64,000 bases of DNA from an uncultured Bacteroidia bacterium (GTDB taxonomy: Bacteria; Bacteroidota; Bacteroidia; Bacteroidales; F082), in NCBI GenBank assembly GCA_913009755.1, contig CAJVWU010000008.1, forward strand, positions 1 through 64,000. Reading direction: 5' to 3'. Positions 1-8,575 of this stretch are shown here, piece by piece; position 1 is the stretch's first letter; each line of letters opens with the position of its first letter. A program made the translations under genes and the position numbers. Below the pieces are notes generated by a model. The model was not told the DNA's origin. It was given only the letters and a program-made list of their open reading frames with translations, and did not search any database.

Positions 1-2
1 CA

Positions 3-302
3 GAGACGGGATTAGAAATCAAAGTGTGCCACTTTCCTCCCGGAACAAGCAAGTGGAACAAAATAGAACATCGTTTGTTTTCTTTCATCAGCAAAAACTG
101 GCGAGGAAAACCATTGGAGAGTTTAGAGGTAATCGTTAATCTCATCGCCAATACTACCACACAAAAGGGATTAAAAGTAAAAGCCCTGGCAGACAGAAGT
201 CAATATGAAAAAGGGTTGAAAGTTACAGAGAAAGAATTAAAAAGTATAAAATTAGAACGTGATACGTTTAGAGGAGATTGGAATTATAAAATCCACCCAT
301 AA
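3..302 (+). CDS. ISAzo13-family transposase, C-terminal part (gene continues left of window)
   Basis: This is the last ~99 codons of a transposase whose start lies outside the window; the frame is open from the left edge. The sequence carries HFPPGTSKWNKIEHR, then NWRGKPL, and ends in a GDWNY-type motif, the characteristic C-terminus of ISAzo13-family transposases (recognised from family knowledge, not from a search). The stop codon lies inside the 3' end of rsgA on the opposite strand, giving a 35-bp tail-to-tail overlap. That indicates the element inserted into or right against the end of rsgA. The catalytic N-terminal part is not visible, so activity cannot be judged. Confidence 0.85.
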   Translation, partial: ETGLEIKVCHFPPGTSKWNKIEHRLFSFISKNWRGKPLESLEVIVNLIANTTTQKGLKVKALADRSQYEKGLKVTEKELKSIKLERDTFRGDWNYKIHP

Positions 303-1239
303 ATGTATCGTTTATTGTTAAACAATCACTTAACATCTTTAAATAATTCTCATATCTGAAAGGGCTGATCTCTCCCTTTTCCAGGGCATCAATTATGGCA
401 CAGCCGGGCTCGTCCACATGCAGGCAGTTGTTGAATCGGCACTTGTGCATCCTCTCTCTGAATTCGGGAAAGCGCTGTCCCAGCTCAGATTTTTCAAATT
501 CAACAAGGCCAAACTCTTTTATGCCCGGGGTATCAATAACAAAACCGCCAAATCCCAAAGGAAACATCTCGGCAAAAGTGGTCGTGTGTTTCCCTTTTTT
601 ATGATACTCGGAAATCTTCCCCACTTTCAGGTTCAGTTCAGGATTAACGGCATTGATGAGTTCCGATTTGCCCACGCCGCTTTGACCCGACAAAAGGCTT
701 ACCTTATTTTTCAACATGTTTTTGAACCCTTCCAGCCGCAGCCTGTCAGGAACGGATGTGATCAAAACCCGGTAACCGGCCATTTTGTATGATCCGGCAT
801 AATATTCGAGCAATTCCTTTTCCTGCTTATCATACAAGTCATGCTTATTGAAAACAACCACCGACGGAATGTGATAAGCCTCGGCAGTGGTTAAAAACCG
901 GTCAATGAAACCCGTGGGTGTTTTCGGCCTGTTCAACGAAGCGATCACCACGGCCTGGTCAATATTGGCTGCAATAATATGAACGGCTTTTGAAAGCTTG
1001 GTGGCTTTTCGGACAATGTAATTGTGCCGTTCATGGATTTTTACGATCACACCCGAGCCCATGTTTTCATCAAGGCTGTATTCAACCTCGTCGCCAACAG
1101 CAACGGGATTGGTTGTGCGGATCCCTTTTATCCTGAACCTGCCTTTCAGCCGGCAATCAACAACATTTCCGTCAGGGTCCGATACAGCATACCAACTACC
1201 GGTGGAACGCAACACTTTTCCCGGTATTAACCCACTCAT
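268..1239 (-). CDS. rsgA: Ribosome small-subunit-dependent GTPase RsgA (YjeQ/EngC)
   Basis: A circularly permuted GTPase that helps late maturation of the 30S subunit. An N-terminal OB-fold is followed by the permuted G motifs: FNKHD (G4), then the P-loop GQSGVGKS, then DTPG (G3). A C-terminal zinc knuckle reads CRFNNCLHVDEPGC. I start at the ATG that overlaps the upstream cupin stop as ATGA; a TTG two codons upstream is less likely. The last ~18 residues, after RYENYLKML, do not look like a normal RsgA end. They are partly encoded antisense to the transposase 3' end, so the native C-terminus was probably replaced by IS sequence. The GTPase and zinc regions are intact and function may be retained. 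Confidence 0.95.
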   Translation of the reverse strand: MSGLIPGKVLRSTGSWYAVSDPDGNVVDCRLKGRFRIKGIRTTNPVAVGDEVEYSLDENMGSGVIVKIHERHNYIVRKATKLSKAVHIIAANIDQAVVIASLNRPKTPTGFIDRFLTTAEAYHIPSVVVFNKHDLYDKQEKELLEYYAGSYKMAGYRVLITSVPDRLRLEGFKNMLKNKVSLLSGQSGVGKSELINAVNPELNLKVGKISEYHKKGKHTTTFAEMFPLGFGGFVIDTPGIKEFGLVEFEKSELGQRFPEFRERMHKCRFNNCLHVDEPGCAIIDALEKGEISPFRYENYLKMLSDCLTINDTFMGGFYNSNLL

Positions 1240-1505
1240 GGACAATTATAATATTTTTTCACCGGCACTTTGATATCCCAGACACATTTCAGGCCGTCTT
1301 TGAACGTAACAAAATCGCCGGGTTTAATCTGATAATTTCCATTATCGGTCTCTATGACAATCTCCCCGTCAATAATGTAACATTCTTCATCTCCTGAATA
1401 AGTCCAGTCGAAACGCGAAATTTCCTTGTTCCACACCGGCCATGAACGGATGCCCCGTGCTTCAATTTCGCTTTCACTCAGTTTTTGAACAATGACTTTT
1501 TCCAT
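1236..1505 (-). CDS. Small single-domain cupin protein
   Basis: An 89-residue beta-barrel protein with the cupin pattern: EECYIIDGEIVIET followed by PGDFVTFKDGLKCVWDI. It resembles the cupin_3 group (EutQ and ureidoglycine aminohydrolase-like cupins). The usual second-motif histidine is replaced, so metal binding is uncertain, and no substrate can be assigned. The stop overlaps the rsgA start as ATGA, so the two are translationally coupled. Confidence 0.8.
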   Translation of the reverse strand: MEKVIVQKLSESEIEARGIRSWPVWNKEISRFDWTYSGDEECYIIDGEIVIETDNGNYQIKPGDFVTFKDGLKCVWDIKVPVKKYYNCP

Positions 1506-1555
1506 AATTATTTCTTTAAAATTTTCGTGCAGGGACTAAAATTACAAACATTTCT

Positions 1556-1563
1556 TATTTTTG
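1556..1563 (+). promoter_or_regulatory. Bacteroidota -7 element TATTTTTG
   Basis: It matches TAnnTTTG and lies 28 bp before the ATG of the PrsW-like gene. No good TTTG is seen at -33. Assignment rests on the motif and its position. Confidence 0.45.
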
Positions 1564-1591
1564 GCAAAGAAACCAAAAAACAATAACTATT

Positions 1592-2284
1592 ATGAACGCA
1601 ACTGTTTACATTTCATTTGCTGTTGCCCCGGTGCTGATTTTGATTGGTATTATTTTATTAAACAGCAGCCGTTTTAACAACTGGAAAAGTATAGGCAACC
1701 TTCTGATATTCGGTTTGTTAAGCGTTGTTTTTGTCGTAGCGGCAAAGTACCTGATTGACCTGAGATGGCATGGCAATTATCATGGGCTGAAGAGGACGTT
1801 ATTTTATATTGTGATCGGCCTTGCACTCACCTCGGAAGTTTTCAAATACATTGCCCTCAGGATAGCGTTGCCTAAGCTTGCAGCCATAAAAAAGCCCGTG
1901 GACGGCGTTGTTTTCGGGATTTTTCTCGGTTTGGGTTTTGTAACAGCAGCTGATATTCTGATTGCATATAAAATTATCGGGTTAACACCTGCTTTTTACG
2001 AAAAATTTAAGGAATATTATTATATTTTCCTTTTTTCCTACCCTTTTGCCAATATTGTTTTTGGCATCACAATGGGTTATTTCGTCAGTATGGGCAGGTT
2101 GAAAAAAATTGCTTTTTTTGATGATCTTACGGCCATTTTTGCTGCTGCTTTTTTCCACAGTCTGTTTTATTTCAGCTTCTTCACCCACGACAATGTTTTA
2201 ATCAGCATCACTTCCCTCGGTTTTATCCTGATTGCAGCTATCCTGATCAGCCAGGCGATAAAAATATCGAGGCGGATGGATTAA
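1592..2284 (+). CDS. PrsW-like multi-pass membrane protein with degenerate protease motifs
   Basis: A 230-residue protein with about seven hydrophobic segments. The order and spacing fit PrsW-type intramembrane metalloproteases: SEVFK at residues 81-85 (family EExxK), DGVVFGIFLGLGF at 104-116, and a late FFHSLF containing H189. The first motif keeps only one glutamate, and the glutamate expected after the glycine-rich helix (family EN) is replaced by AD (residues 120-121). It is therefore either a non-catalytic PrsW relative or a divergent protease. Its stop overlaps the dprA stop tail to tail. Confidence 0.6.
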   Translation: MNATVYISFAVAPVLILIGIILLNSSRFNNWKSIGNLLIFGLLSVVFVVAAKYLIDLRWHGNYHGLKRTLFYIVIGLALTSEVFKYIALRIALPKLAAIKKPVDGVVFGIFLGLGFVTAADILIAYKIIGLTPAFYEKFKEYYYIFLFSYPFANIVFGITMGYFVSMGRLKKIAFFDDLTAIFAAAFFHSLFYFSFFTHDNVLISITSLGFILIAAILISQAIKISRRMD

Positions 2285-3378
2285 AGTGTATAAAGCTTTC
2301 CAGGCAGGCTTTGAACAATTCCCTCAAATTCGAGGTTCAATAAGGCAGCGGCTACTTTGGATGTTGAGAAGCCACTTTTGATCACAATCTGGTCAATGGC
2401 AATTTCATTTGATTCCCTGATCAGATCAAGGATTGCAGATTCTTCCTGCGTTAAATTGACAAACAACTCGGGTTGTTGCTTTTTGTCCACGGGTTTATCG
2501 TCCCAGCCCATCAGATAGGCAATATCATCACCGGTTTCACACAAAGCTGCCCGGTTGGTTTTTATCAGGAAATGACAACCTTTCGACATCTCATCGTTCA
2601 CACGTCCGGGAACTGCAAAAACATCACGGTTATATGAAACGGCCAGTTCAGCCGTTATCAGGGCGCCACCTTTTCGTCCCGACTCAACGACCAGGACGGC
2701 ATCGCTCATGCCCGCCACAATCCGGTTACGTCTGGGAAAATTTTCGCGGTCGGGTTTTGTATTCGACATAAATTCCGTGAGCAGTCCTCCTCGTTCAAGC
2801 ATTTTTTCCGCCAGTTTCATGTTTTGCCCCGGGTAAATCCTGTCGAGGCCATGACCCAGAACGCCAACGGTTTCCAAACCGTAGTCCAGCGATTTACGAT
2901 GGGCGCAACTATCAATTCCATAAGCCAGCCCACTTACCACCAATACATTCTTTTCTTTCAGTGAGTTTACAATTTCATCGCACCTGCTTTTTCCGTAATT
3001 TGTTGCCCTTCGTGTCCCGACAATGGCAATAACCCGTTTGGCATTCAAATTTGCCGTTCCCCTGTAATACAACATCATGGGGCCGTCATCGCACTGGAAC
3101 AGCCGGGCAGGATAGTCAGGGCCGGTATAAAATACCGGTTTTATTTTGTGCTTTTCAATGAATAAAATCTCTTCTTCGGCACGTTGAAAAACATGATGGC
3201 TAAGGATGTTGTTGACCGTTGAAGTGCCGATGCCGGGAATCTTCATCAGGGCTGATTTTTTCTCGTTGAAAACCGCTTCGGGGCTTCCGCAATAGGCTAC
3301 CAGATTTTTCCCGTTCACATCCCCGATACCCGGAATCAGGGTAATGGCAAGCTGATATAAAAGTGGTTCATTCAGCAT
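2281..3378 (-). CDS. dprA: DNA-processing protein DprA (Smf)
   Basis: A single-stranded-DNA-binding protein that loads RecA on incoming DNA in natural transformation. An N-terminal helix-hairpin-helix-like region (LIPGIGDVNGKNL) leads into the Rossmann-like DprA domain: GTRRATNYGKSRCD, SGLAYGIDSCAHR, NFPRRNRIVAGMSDAVLVV and GRKGGALITAELA. The last ~60 residues form the winged-helix module found in many DprA proteins, ending LPGKLYTL. At 365 residues it is normal length. It is also found in bacteria not known to be competent, so competence cannot be inferred from it alone. Confidence 0.96.
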   Translation of the reverse strand: MLNEPLLYQLAITLIPGIGDVNGKNLVAYCGSPEAVFNEKKSALMKIPGIGTSTVNNILSHHVFQRAEEEILFIEKHKIKPVFYTGPDYPARLFQCDDGPMMLYYRGTANLNAKRVIAIVGTRRATNYGKSRCDEIVNSLKEKNVLVVSGLAYGIDSCAHRKSLDYGLETVGVLGHGLDRIYPGQNMKLAEKMLERGGLLTEFMSNTKPDRENFPRRNRIVAGMSDAVLVVESGRKGGALITAELAVSYNRDVFAVPGRVNDEMSKGCHFLIKTNRAALCETGDDIAYLMGWDDKPVDKKQQPELFVNLTQEESAILDLIRESNEIAIDQIVIKSGFSTSKVAAALLNLEFEGIVQSLPGKLYTL

Positions 3379-3437
3379 GAGGCCAAAATTATCCTAAAAT
3401 TATCATTAAATTTTCCATCCATTCATCCAGTATTTCA

Positions 3438-3953
3438 TTATTCATTATGCTCTTTTTTTATTCTTTCCACCAATTCCGTCATATCAATATCAATCACATC
3501 AAGCGTAATCCCTGCCATTTGATAGTATGGAAGCCGGTTATCCAATCGCTCAATGATGGTATTTAATAACTCTGTTTCATTTTTTCCGGTAATTAGCGGC
3601 CTTTTGCGTTGTACGTTTTTAAGCCTTTCAACGATTCCCCCAACAGGCATCTTCAGATAAACCGTCAACCCGTTTAGGTTCATCTGCCCCATGGCATCGT
3701 GGTAGCAAACCGTGCCGCCCCCGGTTGCAACAACAACATTTGATATTTTGAAAGTTGAAGTAAGCAACTGATATTCCAGTTCCCGGAATAATTCTTCTCC
3801 GTATTTTTCAAAAAAACGATGAATGCTGATCTTGTATTTTTTTTCAAAAGCATCATCCAAATCAATGAAATTATATCCAAGTTCCCGTGCAAGCTTTTTC
3901 CCGATACTGCTTTTTCCCACACCCATAAAACCGATGAGATATACTTTGTTCAT
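3438..3953 (-). CDS. aroK: Shikimate kinase
   Basis: Phosphorylates shikimate at O3 with ATP in the chorismate pathway. The P-loop GFMGVGKS is at residues 8-15, followed by the shikimate-binding DLDD, the FRELE helix and the glycine-rich VATGGGTV. The lid region has QRKRPLI. At 171 residues it is a typical monofunctional kinase. It lies 60 bp beyond the dprA start on the same strand and may share its transcript. Confidence 0.97.
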   Translation of the reverse strand: MNKVYLIGFMGVGKSSIGKKLARELGYNFIDLDDAFEKKYKISIHRFFEKYGEELFRELEYQLLTSTFKISNVVVATGGGTVCYHDAMGQMNLNGLTVYLKMPVGGIVERLKNVQRKRPLITGKNETELLNTIIERLDNRLPYYQMAGITLDVIDIDMTELVERIKKEHNE

Positions 3954-4040
3954 TCCAGCTATATGCGTAAAAAAATTTATCGTGCTAAAATATTGATAAA
4001 TGTAACCGGGTCAGAGGTGGCCATATAAATTGTTCCTGTT

Positions 4041-4071
4041 TTTATTTACATCAATTAATTTTCTACTTTTA
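4041..4071 (+). promoter_or_regulatory. FNR-like box overlapping a candidate promoter
   Basis: TTTATTTACATCAA at the left differs by one base from the FNR half-site pattern TTGAT-N4-ATCAA. It is followed by TACTTTTA, a near match to the -7 element, ahead of the S9 peptidase. The identical 14-mer lies upstream of the Pit transporter. Regulation is inferred from the motif alone. Confidence 0.35.
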
Positions 4072-4094
4072 TCCATTCCAAAAACCCAAAATCC

Positions 4095-6227
4095 ATGAAA
4101 CCGAAGAACTTTGTTTTTTCAACTTTAATTATTTTTTTAATGGCAGGATGTACACAGGAAAAACGGTGTAATATTGAATACCCCAAAGCAAAGAAAGTGG
4201 ATTCGGTTGATGTATATTTCGGCCATAAAGTACCCGATCCTTATCGCTGGCTTGAAGATGACAACTCGAAAGAAACAGAAGAATGGGTAAAAGCCGAAAA
4301 CAAGATCACCGAGGCCTATTTATCCAAAATCCCTTTTCGGGAAAAACTGAAGGCACGGCTGACCAAAATCTGGAATTATCCAAAGTACGGAGTGCCTTTT
4401 AAAAGAGGGGGGAAATATTTCTTTTTTAAAAATGACGGGATACAGAATCAGAGTGTATTATATATTCAACAAGATTTAAACACGGTGCCTGAAGTCCTGC
4501 TTGACCCCAACAAACTGTCGAAAGACGGAACAGTGGCACTGGCAGGCATCGGCGTTTCGAAGGACGGGAAATATCTGGCATACAGTACTGCCAGTGGCGG
4601 CTCCGACTGGAATGAAATTTTTGTAATGAACATTCAGGACAGAAAAACACTGGAAGATCATATTCAATGGGTGAAGTTCTCAGGGATATCCTGGAAAGGT
4701 AACGGGTTTTTCTATTCGGCTTATGATGAGCCGAAAGAAGGGGATGAACTGTCGGGACAAAACCGTTTTCATAAAATATTTTATCACAAACCGGGGACAA
4801 ACCAAAAGCAAGACAAACTGATCTTTCAGGACAGAAAACATCCCCTGAGGAATTTTTATGCTTACCTCACCGAAGATAAAGATTTTGTTATCGTCAGCGA
4901 ATCGGAAAGCACCAGCGGAAATGCATTGTACGCCGCCAGGTCAGATGATGTGAACAACCTCAAATTTAAAAAACTGGCCAATGGCTTTGATTATGACTAC
5001 TCGGTGGTTGGCCACATCGGTGATCAGTTGCTGGTACAAACCAACGACCATGCGCCCAAAGGAAAACTCATACTGGTTGATTTTATTCATCCCGGGCCCC
5101 AAAACCGGATATCACTGATCGAAGAAAAGGACGATGTACTGGAAAGCGCTCAGATTGTCGGGGGACGGCTGTTTACGAAGTATTTAAAAGATGCCGGCAG
5201 CAGAGCTTACTTTTATGACCTTCAGGGCCATTATCAGAATGAACTGAAGTTGCCTGCTATTGGAACACTCACCGGTTTTAACGGGAAAGAAAATGAAAAT
5301 ACCGCCTTTTACGGTTTTACTTCTTTTACCTTTCCATCAAGTGTTTACCGTTATGATATTGGAACCGGCAAATCCATTCTGTACAAAACTTCGGAGGTGG
5401 ACTTTAACCCGGAAGATTACGAAACCGAACAGGTTTTTTATGAAAGCAAAGACGGGACACGGATCCCCATGTTCATTGTCCATAAAAAGGACCTGGTTAA
5501 AAATGGCGATAACCCTACCCTGCTTTACGGATATGGAGGTTTCAATATCAGCCTTACACCCAGTTTCAGCATCAGCCGTGTGGCTTTTCTGGAGCAGGGC
5601 GGCATTTATGCCATGGCCAATTTGCGGGGGGGTGGCGAATACGGCGAAAAGTGGCACGAAGCCGGTACAAAAATGAACAAACAAAATGTATTCGACGATT
5701 TTATTTATGCAGCAAAATGGCTGATCAACAACCAATATACTTCCAGTGATAAGCTGGCCATTATCGGCGGCTCGAATGGCGGCCTGCTGGTTGGCGCCTG
5801 TATGACTCAACAGCCTGATTTATTCAAGGTAGCCATTCCAATTGTCGGGGTAATGGATATGTTGCGTTATCAGAATTTTACCATCGGCTGGGCCTGGGCA
5901 TCCGATTACGGCACCAGTGCCGACAGCGAGAAAATGTTTAAATACCTCTACGGTTATTCTCCATTGCACAATATTAAGAAAGGAGTTGATTATCCGGCAA
6001 CACTGGCCATAACCGCCGATCATGATGACCGTGTGGTTCCGGCACATACCTTTAAGTTTATGGCTACCTTGCAGGAAGATAACGGAGGGGAAAATCCGGT
6101 TTTGGTCAGGATAGAAACCAGGGCAGGCCACGGTGCCGGGAAACCGACTGCCAAACAGATTGAAGAGTCGTCCGATATTTACAGTTTTATTATGTATAAC
6201 CTCGGCATGAAACCCAATTTCAGGTAA
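4095..6227 (+). CDS. Prolyl oligopeptidase family serine peptidase (S9A), lipoprotein
   Basis: A 710-residue two-domain peptidase that cleaves short peptides after proline. The N-terminus is a lipoprotein signal with lipobox LMAGC (Cys19), so the enzyme is probably anchored in the cell envelope. PDPYRWLED opens the mature chain and a beta-propeller domain follows. The C-terminal alpha/beta hydrolase has the triad Ser560 (GGSNGGLL), Asp near 645 (TADHDDRVVP) and His679 (AGHGAGKPT), plus NLRGGGEYGEKWH, typical of S9A. Length and triad are complete. It is monocistronic and has a candidate FNR-like site upstream. Confidence 0.95.
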   Translation: MKPKNFVFSTLIIFLMAGCTQEKRCNIEYPKAKKVDSVDVYFGHKVPDPYRWLEDDNSKETEEWVKAENKITEAYLSKIPFREKLKARLTKIWNYPKYGVPFKRGGKYFFFKNDGIQNQSVLYIQQDLNTVPEVLLDPNKLSKDGTVALAGIGVSKDGKYLAYSTASGGSDWNEIFVMNIQDRKTLEDHIQWVKFSGISWKGNGFFYSAYDEPKEGDELSGQNRFHKIFYHKPGTNQKQDKLIFQDRKHPLRNFYAYLTEDKDFVIVSESESTSGNALYAARSDDVNNLKFKKLANGFDYDYSVVGHIGDQLLVQTNDHAPKGKLILVDFIHPGPQNRISLIEEKDDVLESAQIVGGRLFTKYLKDAGSRAYFYDLQGHYQNELKLPAIGTLTGFNGKENENTAFYGFTSFTFPSSVYRYDIGTGKSILYKTSEVDFNPEDYETEQVFYESKDGTRIPMFIVHKKDLVKNGDNPTLLYGYGGFNISLTPSFSISRVAFLEQGGIYAMANLRGGGEYGEKWHEAGTKMNKQNVFDDFIYAAKWLINNQYTSSDKLAIIGGSNGGLLVGACMTQQPDLFKVAIPIVGVMDMLRYQNFTIGWAWASDYGTSADSEKMFKYLYGYSPLHNIKKGVDYPATLAITADHDDRVVPAHTFKFMATLQEDNGGENPVLVRIETRAGHGAGKPTAKQIEESSDIYSFIMYNLGMKPNFR

Positions 6228-6260
6228 CAAATGATTTAGTTAACAATTTCTTAATATGTA

Positions 6261-6303
6261 TTTATTTACATCAATACCTTCTTTGATTTCTTTTGTACTT
6301 TAA
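6261..6303 (+). promoter_or_regulatory. FNR-like box and weak -7 element upstream of pit
   Basis: The first 14 bases are TTTATTTACATCAA, identical to the site before the S9 peptidase. A TACTTTAA sequence 21 bp further on is a weak -7 candidate. The ~100-bp gap between the two genes holds nothing else that I recognise. Confidence 0.3.
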
Positions 6304-6325
6304 TTAAAGCCAAACCGTAAAAAAA

Positions 6326-8575
6326 GTGGAATCCATTTATTTGTTTTTTATTATCATCCTTATTTTGCTTGCCGTGTCCGACCTCATTGTGGGGGTCAGC
6401 AATGATGCGGTCAACTTTCTGAATGCAGCCATTGGCTCGCGTGTTGCCTCATTCCGTGTAATTATCATTGTGGCTGCAATTGGTATTTTGGTCGGGGCTG
6501 TGTTTTCAAGCGGCATGATGGAAGTGGCACGAAAAGGTATTTTTAATCCCGGGGAATTTTATTTCTCCGAAATCATGATCATTTTCCTGGCCGTAATGGT
6601 AACCGATGTCCTGTTGCTGGATGCATTCAATACCATCGGACTGCCCACATCAACCACTGTATCCATTGTCTTCGAATTGTTGGGTGCAGCGGTGGGCATG
6701 GCAACCATAAAATTGCTTCAAAGTGATGGGGGATTGACTATCGGGCAGTTTATCAACTCATCCAAAGCCCTGGCAATCATTACGGGTATTTTGTTGTCGG
6801 TGGGGATTGCCTTTACCGTGGGTGCATTAATTCAGTATTTTATCAGGATCGCATTCTCCTTTAATTTCAAGAAACGGATTAAATACCTGGGTGCCCTCTG
6901 GGGAGGGATTGCTTTTGCGGCCATGACTTATTTTATGCTGATCAAAGGAGCCAAAGGGGCATCGTTCATGTCGGAAGAAACCAAAGAATGGATCAGCATG
7001 AACAGTGGCATGATTATCCTCTTTAGCTGGATTGGCTGGACAGCTTTGCTTCAACTTTTAATCTGGTTAACCCGTTTAAATATCCTGAAAGTGATTGTCC
7101 TGGTTGGTACTTTTGCCCTGGCTATGGCCTTTGCCGGCAACGACCTGGTCAACTTTATCGGCGTGCCCATTGCCGGTTATAATTCTTACGAAATTTTTAT
7201 GGCTAACCCCGGTGCCGATCCGGGAAACTTTTTAATGAACGGGCTGGCCGGTAAAGTACCGACACCCACACTTTTTCTTGTGATTGCAGGGTTGATCATG
7301 GTACTCACCCTGTTTATTTCCACCAAGGCAAGGTCTGTTGTTCAGACTTCCCTCGATCTTGGCCGTCAGGATGAAGGTGACGAAAGGTTTAAATCAACAT
7401 GGATATCAAAGGTGCTGGTAAGGTCTTCCATGAATGTTTCCACAAATATAAAAAAGGTGTTGCCTTCCGGATTCGTCAGCGTGATTGAAAAACAATTTGA
7501 ACCCTACAAAGGAAAAGAACATTTAAAGAAGAAAGACCATCCGGAGTTTGACCTTATCAGAGCCTCGGTCATACTTACCGTATCCAGTATCCTGATTGCC
7601 CTTGGGACATCTTTAACATTACCCTTATCAACAACTTATGTAACTTTTATGGTGGCAATGGGTGCTTCATTGTCAGATAAAGCATGGGACAGGGAGAGTG
7701 CCGTTTACAGGATATCGGGTGTGTTTGCTGTTATCGGAGGATGGTTTATTACAGCCCTCACAGCCTTTACCGCTGCCTTTATCGTTGTTTATCTCTTTTA
7801 CTATACGGGAATAATCGGTATTGCACTTATGCTTGTTATCGTTGCCTATATGATTTATCGCACTTATGGCATTCATAAAAAAGTAAAACGGGAAAAAGAA
7901 GAAGAAGCGAACGAAGTGGATACCATCTCCGAAGAGAACATTGCCGAAAAGTCAACCCGGACTATCGTTAAAAATCTGAAAATAATTGTTTCCGAATATG
8001 GAAGGACTATTGACGGCCTGGAAAAAGAAAATGTTAAAGAGCTGAGAAAAGCAAAAAAAGATATAGAAAAGATTACGGCTAAGACAAAATATATGAAAGA
8101 TCATATCAATGTGATCGTAGAGAAACTGCGTGAGGATTCCATGGATACGGCCTATTATTTTGTTCAGGTGCTCGATTACCTGCGGGAGATGCTCCACAGT
8201 ATTTCATTTATTCTCGGGCCGGCCCTTAATCATGTTGACAATAATCATAAGCCATTGATCAAAGAGCAAATAGATGAATTGAGACAACTTCATTCATCAC
8301 TCGCGGAAATGGTCAATTTGATTGCCAACAGTATGGAATCAGGTGATTACAGTAAACAGGAAGATTTGCAGAAAATGCAGAAAAACATCCTCGAATTGAT
8401 TGCCACGATGAACAGGAATATGATCAAACGGCTCAAAAAAGCCGAAGTAGGTACCAAGAACAGCATGCTCTTTTTTAATATACTGAACGAGACGAAAAAC
8501 CTCGCCCTTCAGGCAGTAAACCTTTACAAGTCGCAACGCGATTTCGTCAACTTTAAAAACGGAAACTCTTTGTGA
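6326..8575 (+). CDS. Inorganic phosphate transporter, Pit family, with C-terminal PhoU-like domain
   Basis: A 749-residue membrane protein that imports phosphate by ion symport. The signature GVSNDAVNFLNAAIGSRVAS near the N-terminus and its internal repeat GNDLVNFIGVPIAGYNSY are Pit/PHO-4 hallmarks. Ten or more hydrophobic segments run to about residue 510. A charged, helical ~220-residue tail (KYMKDHINVIVEKLREDS, QVLDYLREMLHSI) then resembles PhoU/DUF47 helical bundles and suggests built-in phosphate-responsive control. Translation starts at GTG; no in-frame ATG fits the N-terminus better. Its stop overlaps the next gene as GTGA, implying coupling. Confidence 0.93.
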   Translation: MESIYLFFIIILILLAVSDLIVGVSNDAVNFLNAAIGSRVASFRVIIIVAAIGILVGAVFSSGMMEVARKGIFNPGEFYFSEIMIIFLAVMVTDVLLLDAFNTIGLPTSTTVSIVFELLGAAVGMATIKLLQSDGGLTIGQFINSSKALAIITGILLSVGIAFTVGALIQYFIRIAFSFNFKKRIKYLGALWGGIAFAAMTYFMLIKGAKGASFMSEETKEWISMNSGMIILFSWIGWTALLQLLIWLTRLNILKVIVLVGTFALAMAFAGNDLVNFIGVPIAGYNSYEIFMANPGADPGNFLMNGLAGKVPTPTLFLVIAGLIMVLTLFISTKARSVVQTSLDLGRQDEGDERFKSTWISKVLVRSSMNVSTNIKKVLPSGFVSVIEKQFEPYKGKEHLKKKDHPEFDLIRASVILTVSSILIALGTSLTLPLSTTYVTFMVAMGASLSDKAWDRESAVYRISGVFAVIGGWFITALTAFTAAFIVVYLFYYTGIIGIALMLVIVAYMIYRTYGIHKKVKREKEEEANEVDTISEENIAEKSTRTIVKNLKIIVSEYGRTIDGLEKENVKELRKAKKDIEKITAKTKYMKDHINVIVEKLREDSMDTAYYFVQVLDYLREMLHSISFILGPALNHVDNNHKPLIKEQIDELRQLHSSLAEMVNLIANSMESGDYSKQEDLQKMQKNILELIATMNRNMIKRLKKAEVGTKNSMLFFNILNETKNLALQAVNLYKSQRDFVNFKNGNSL

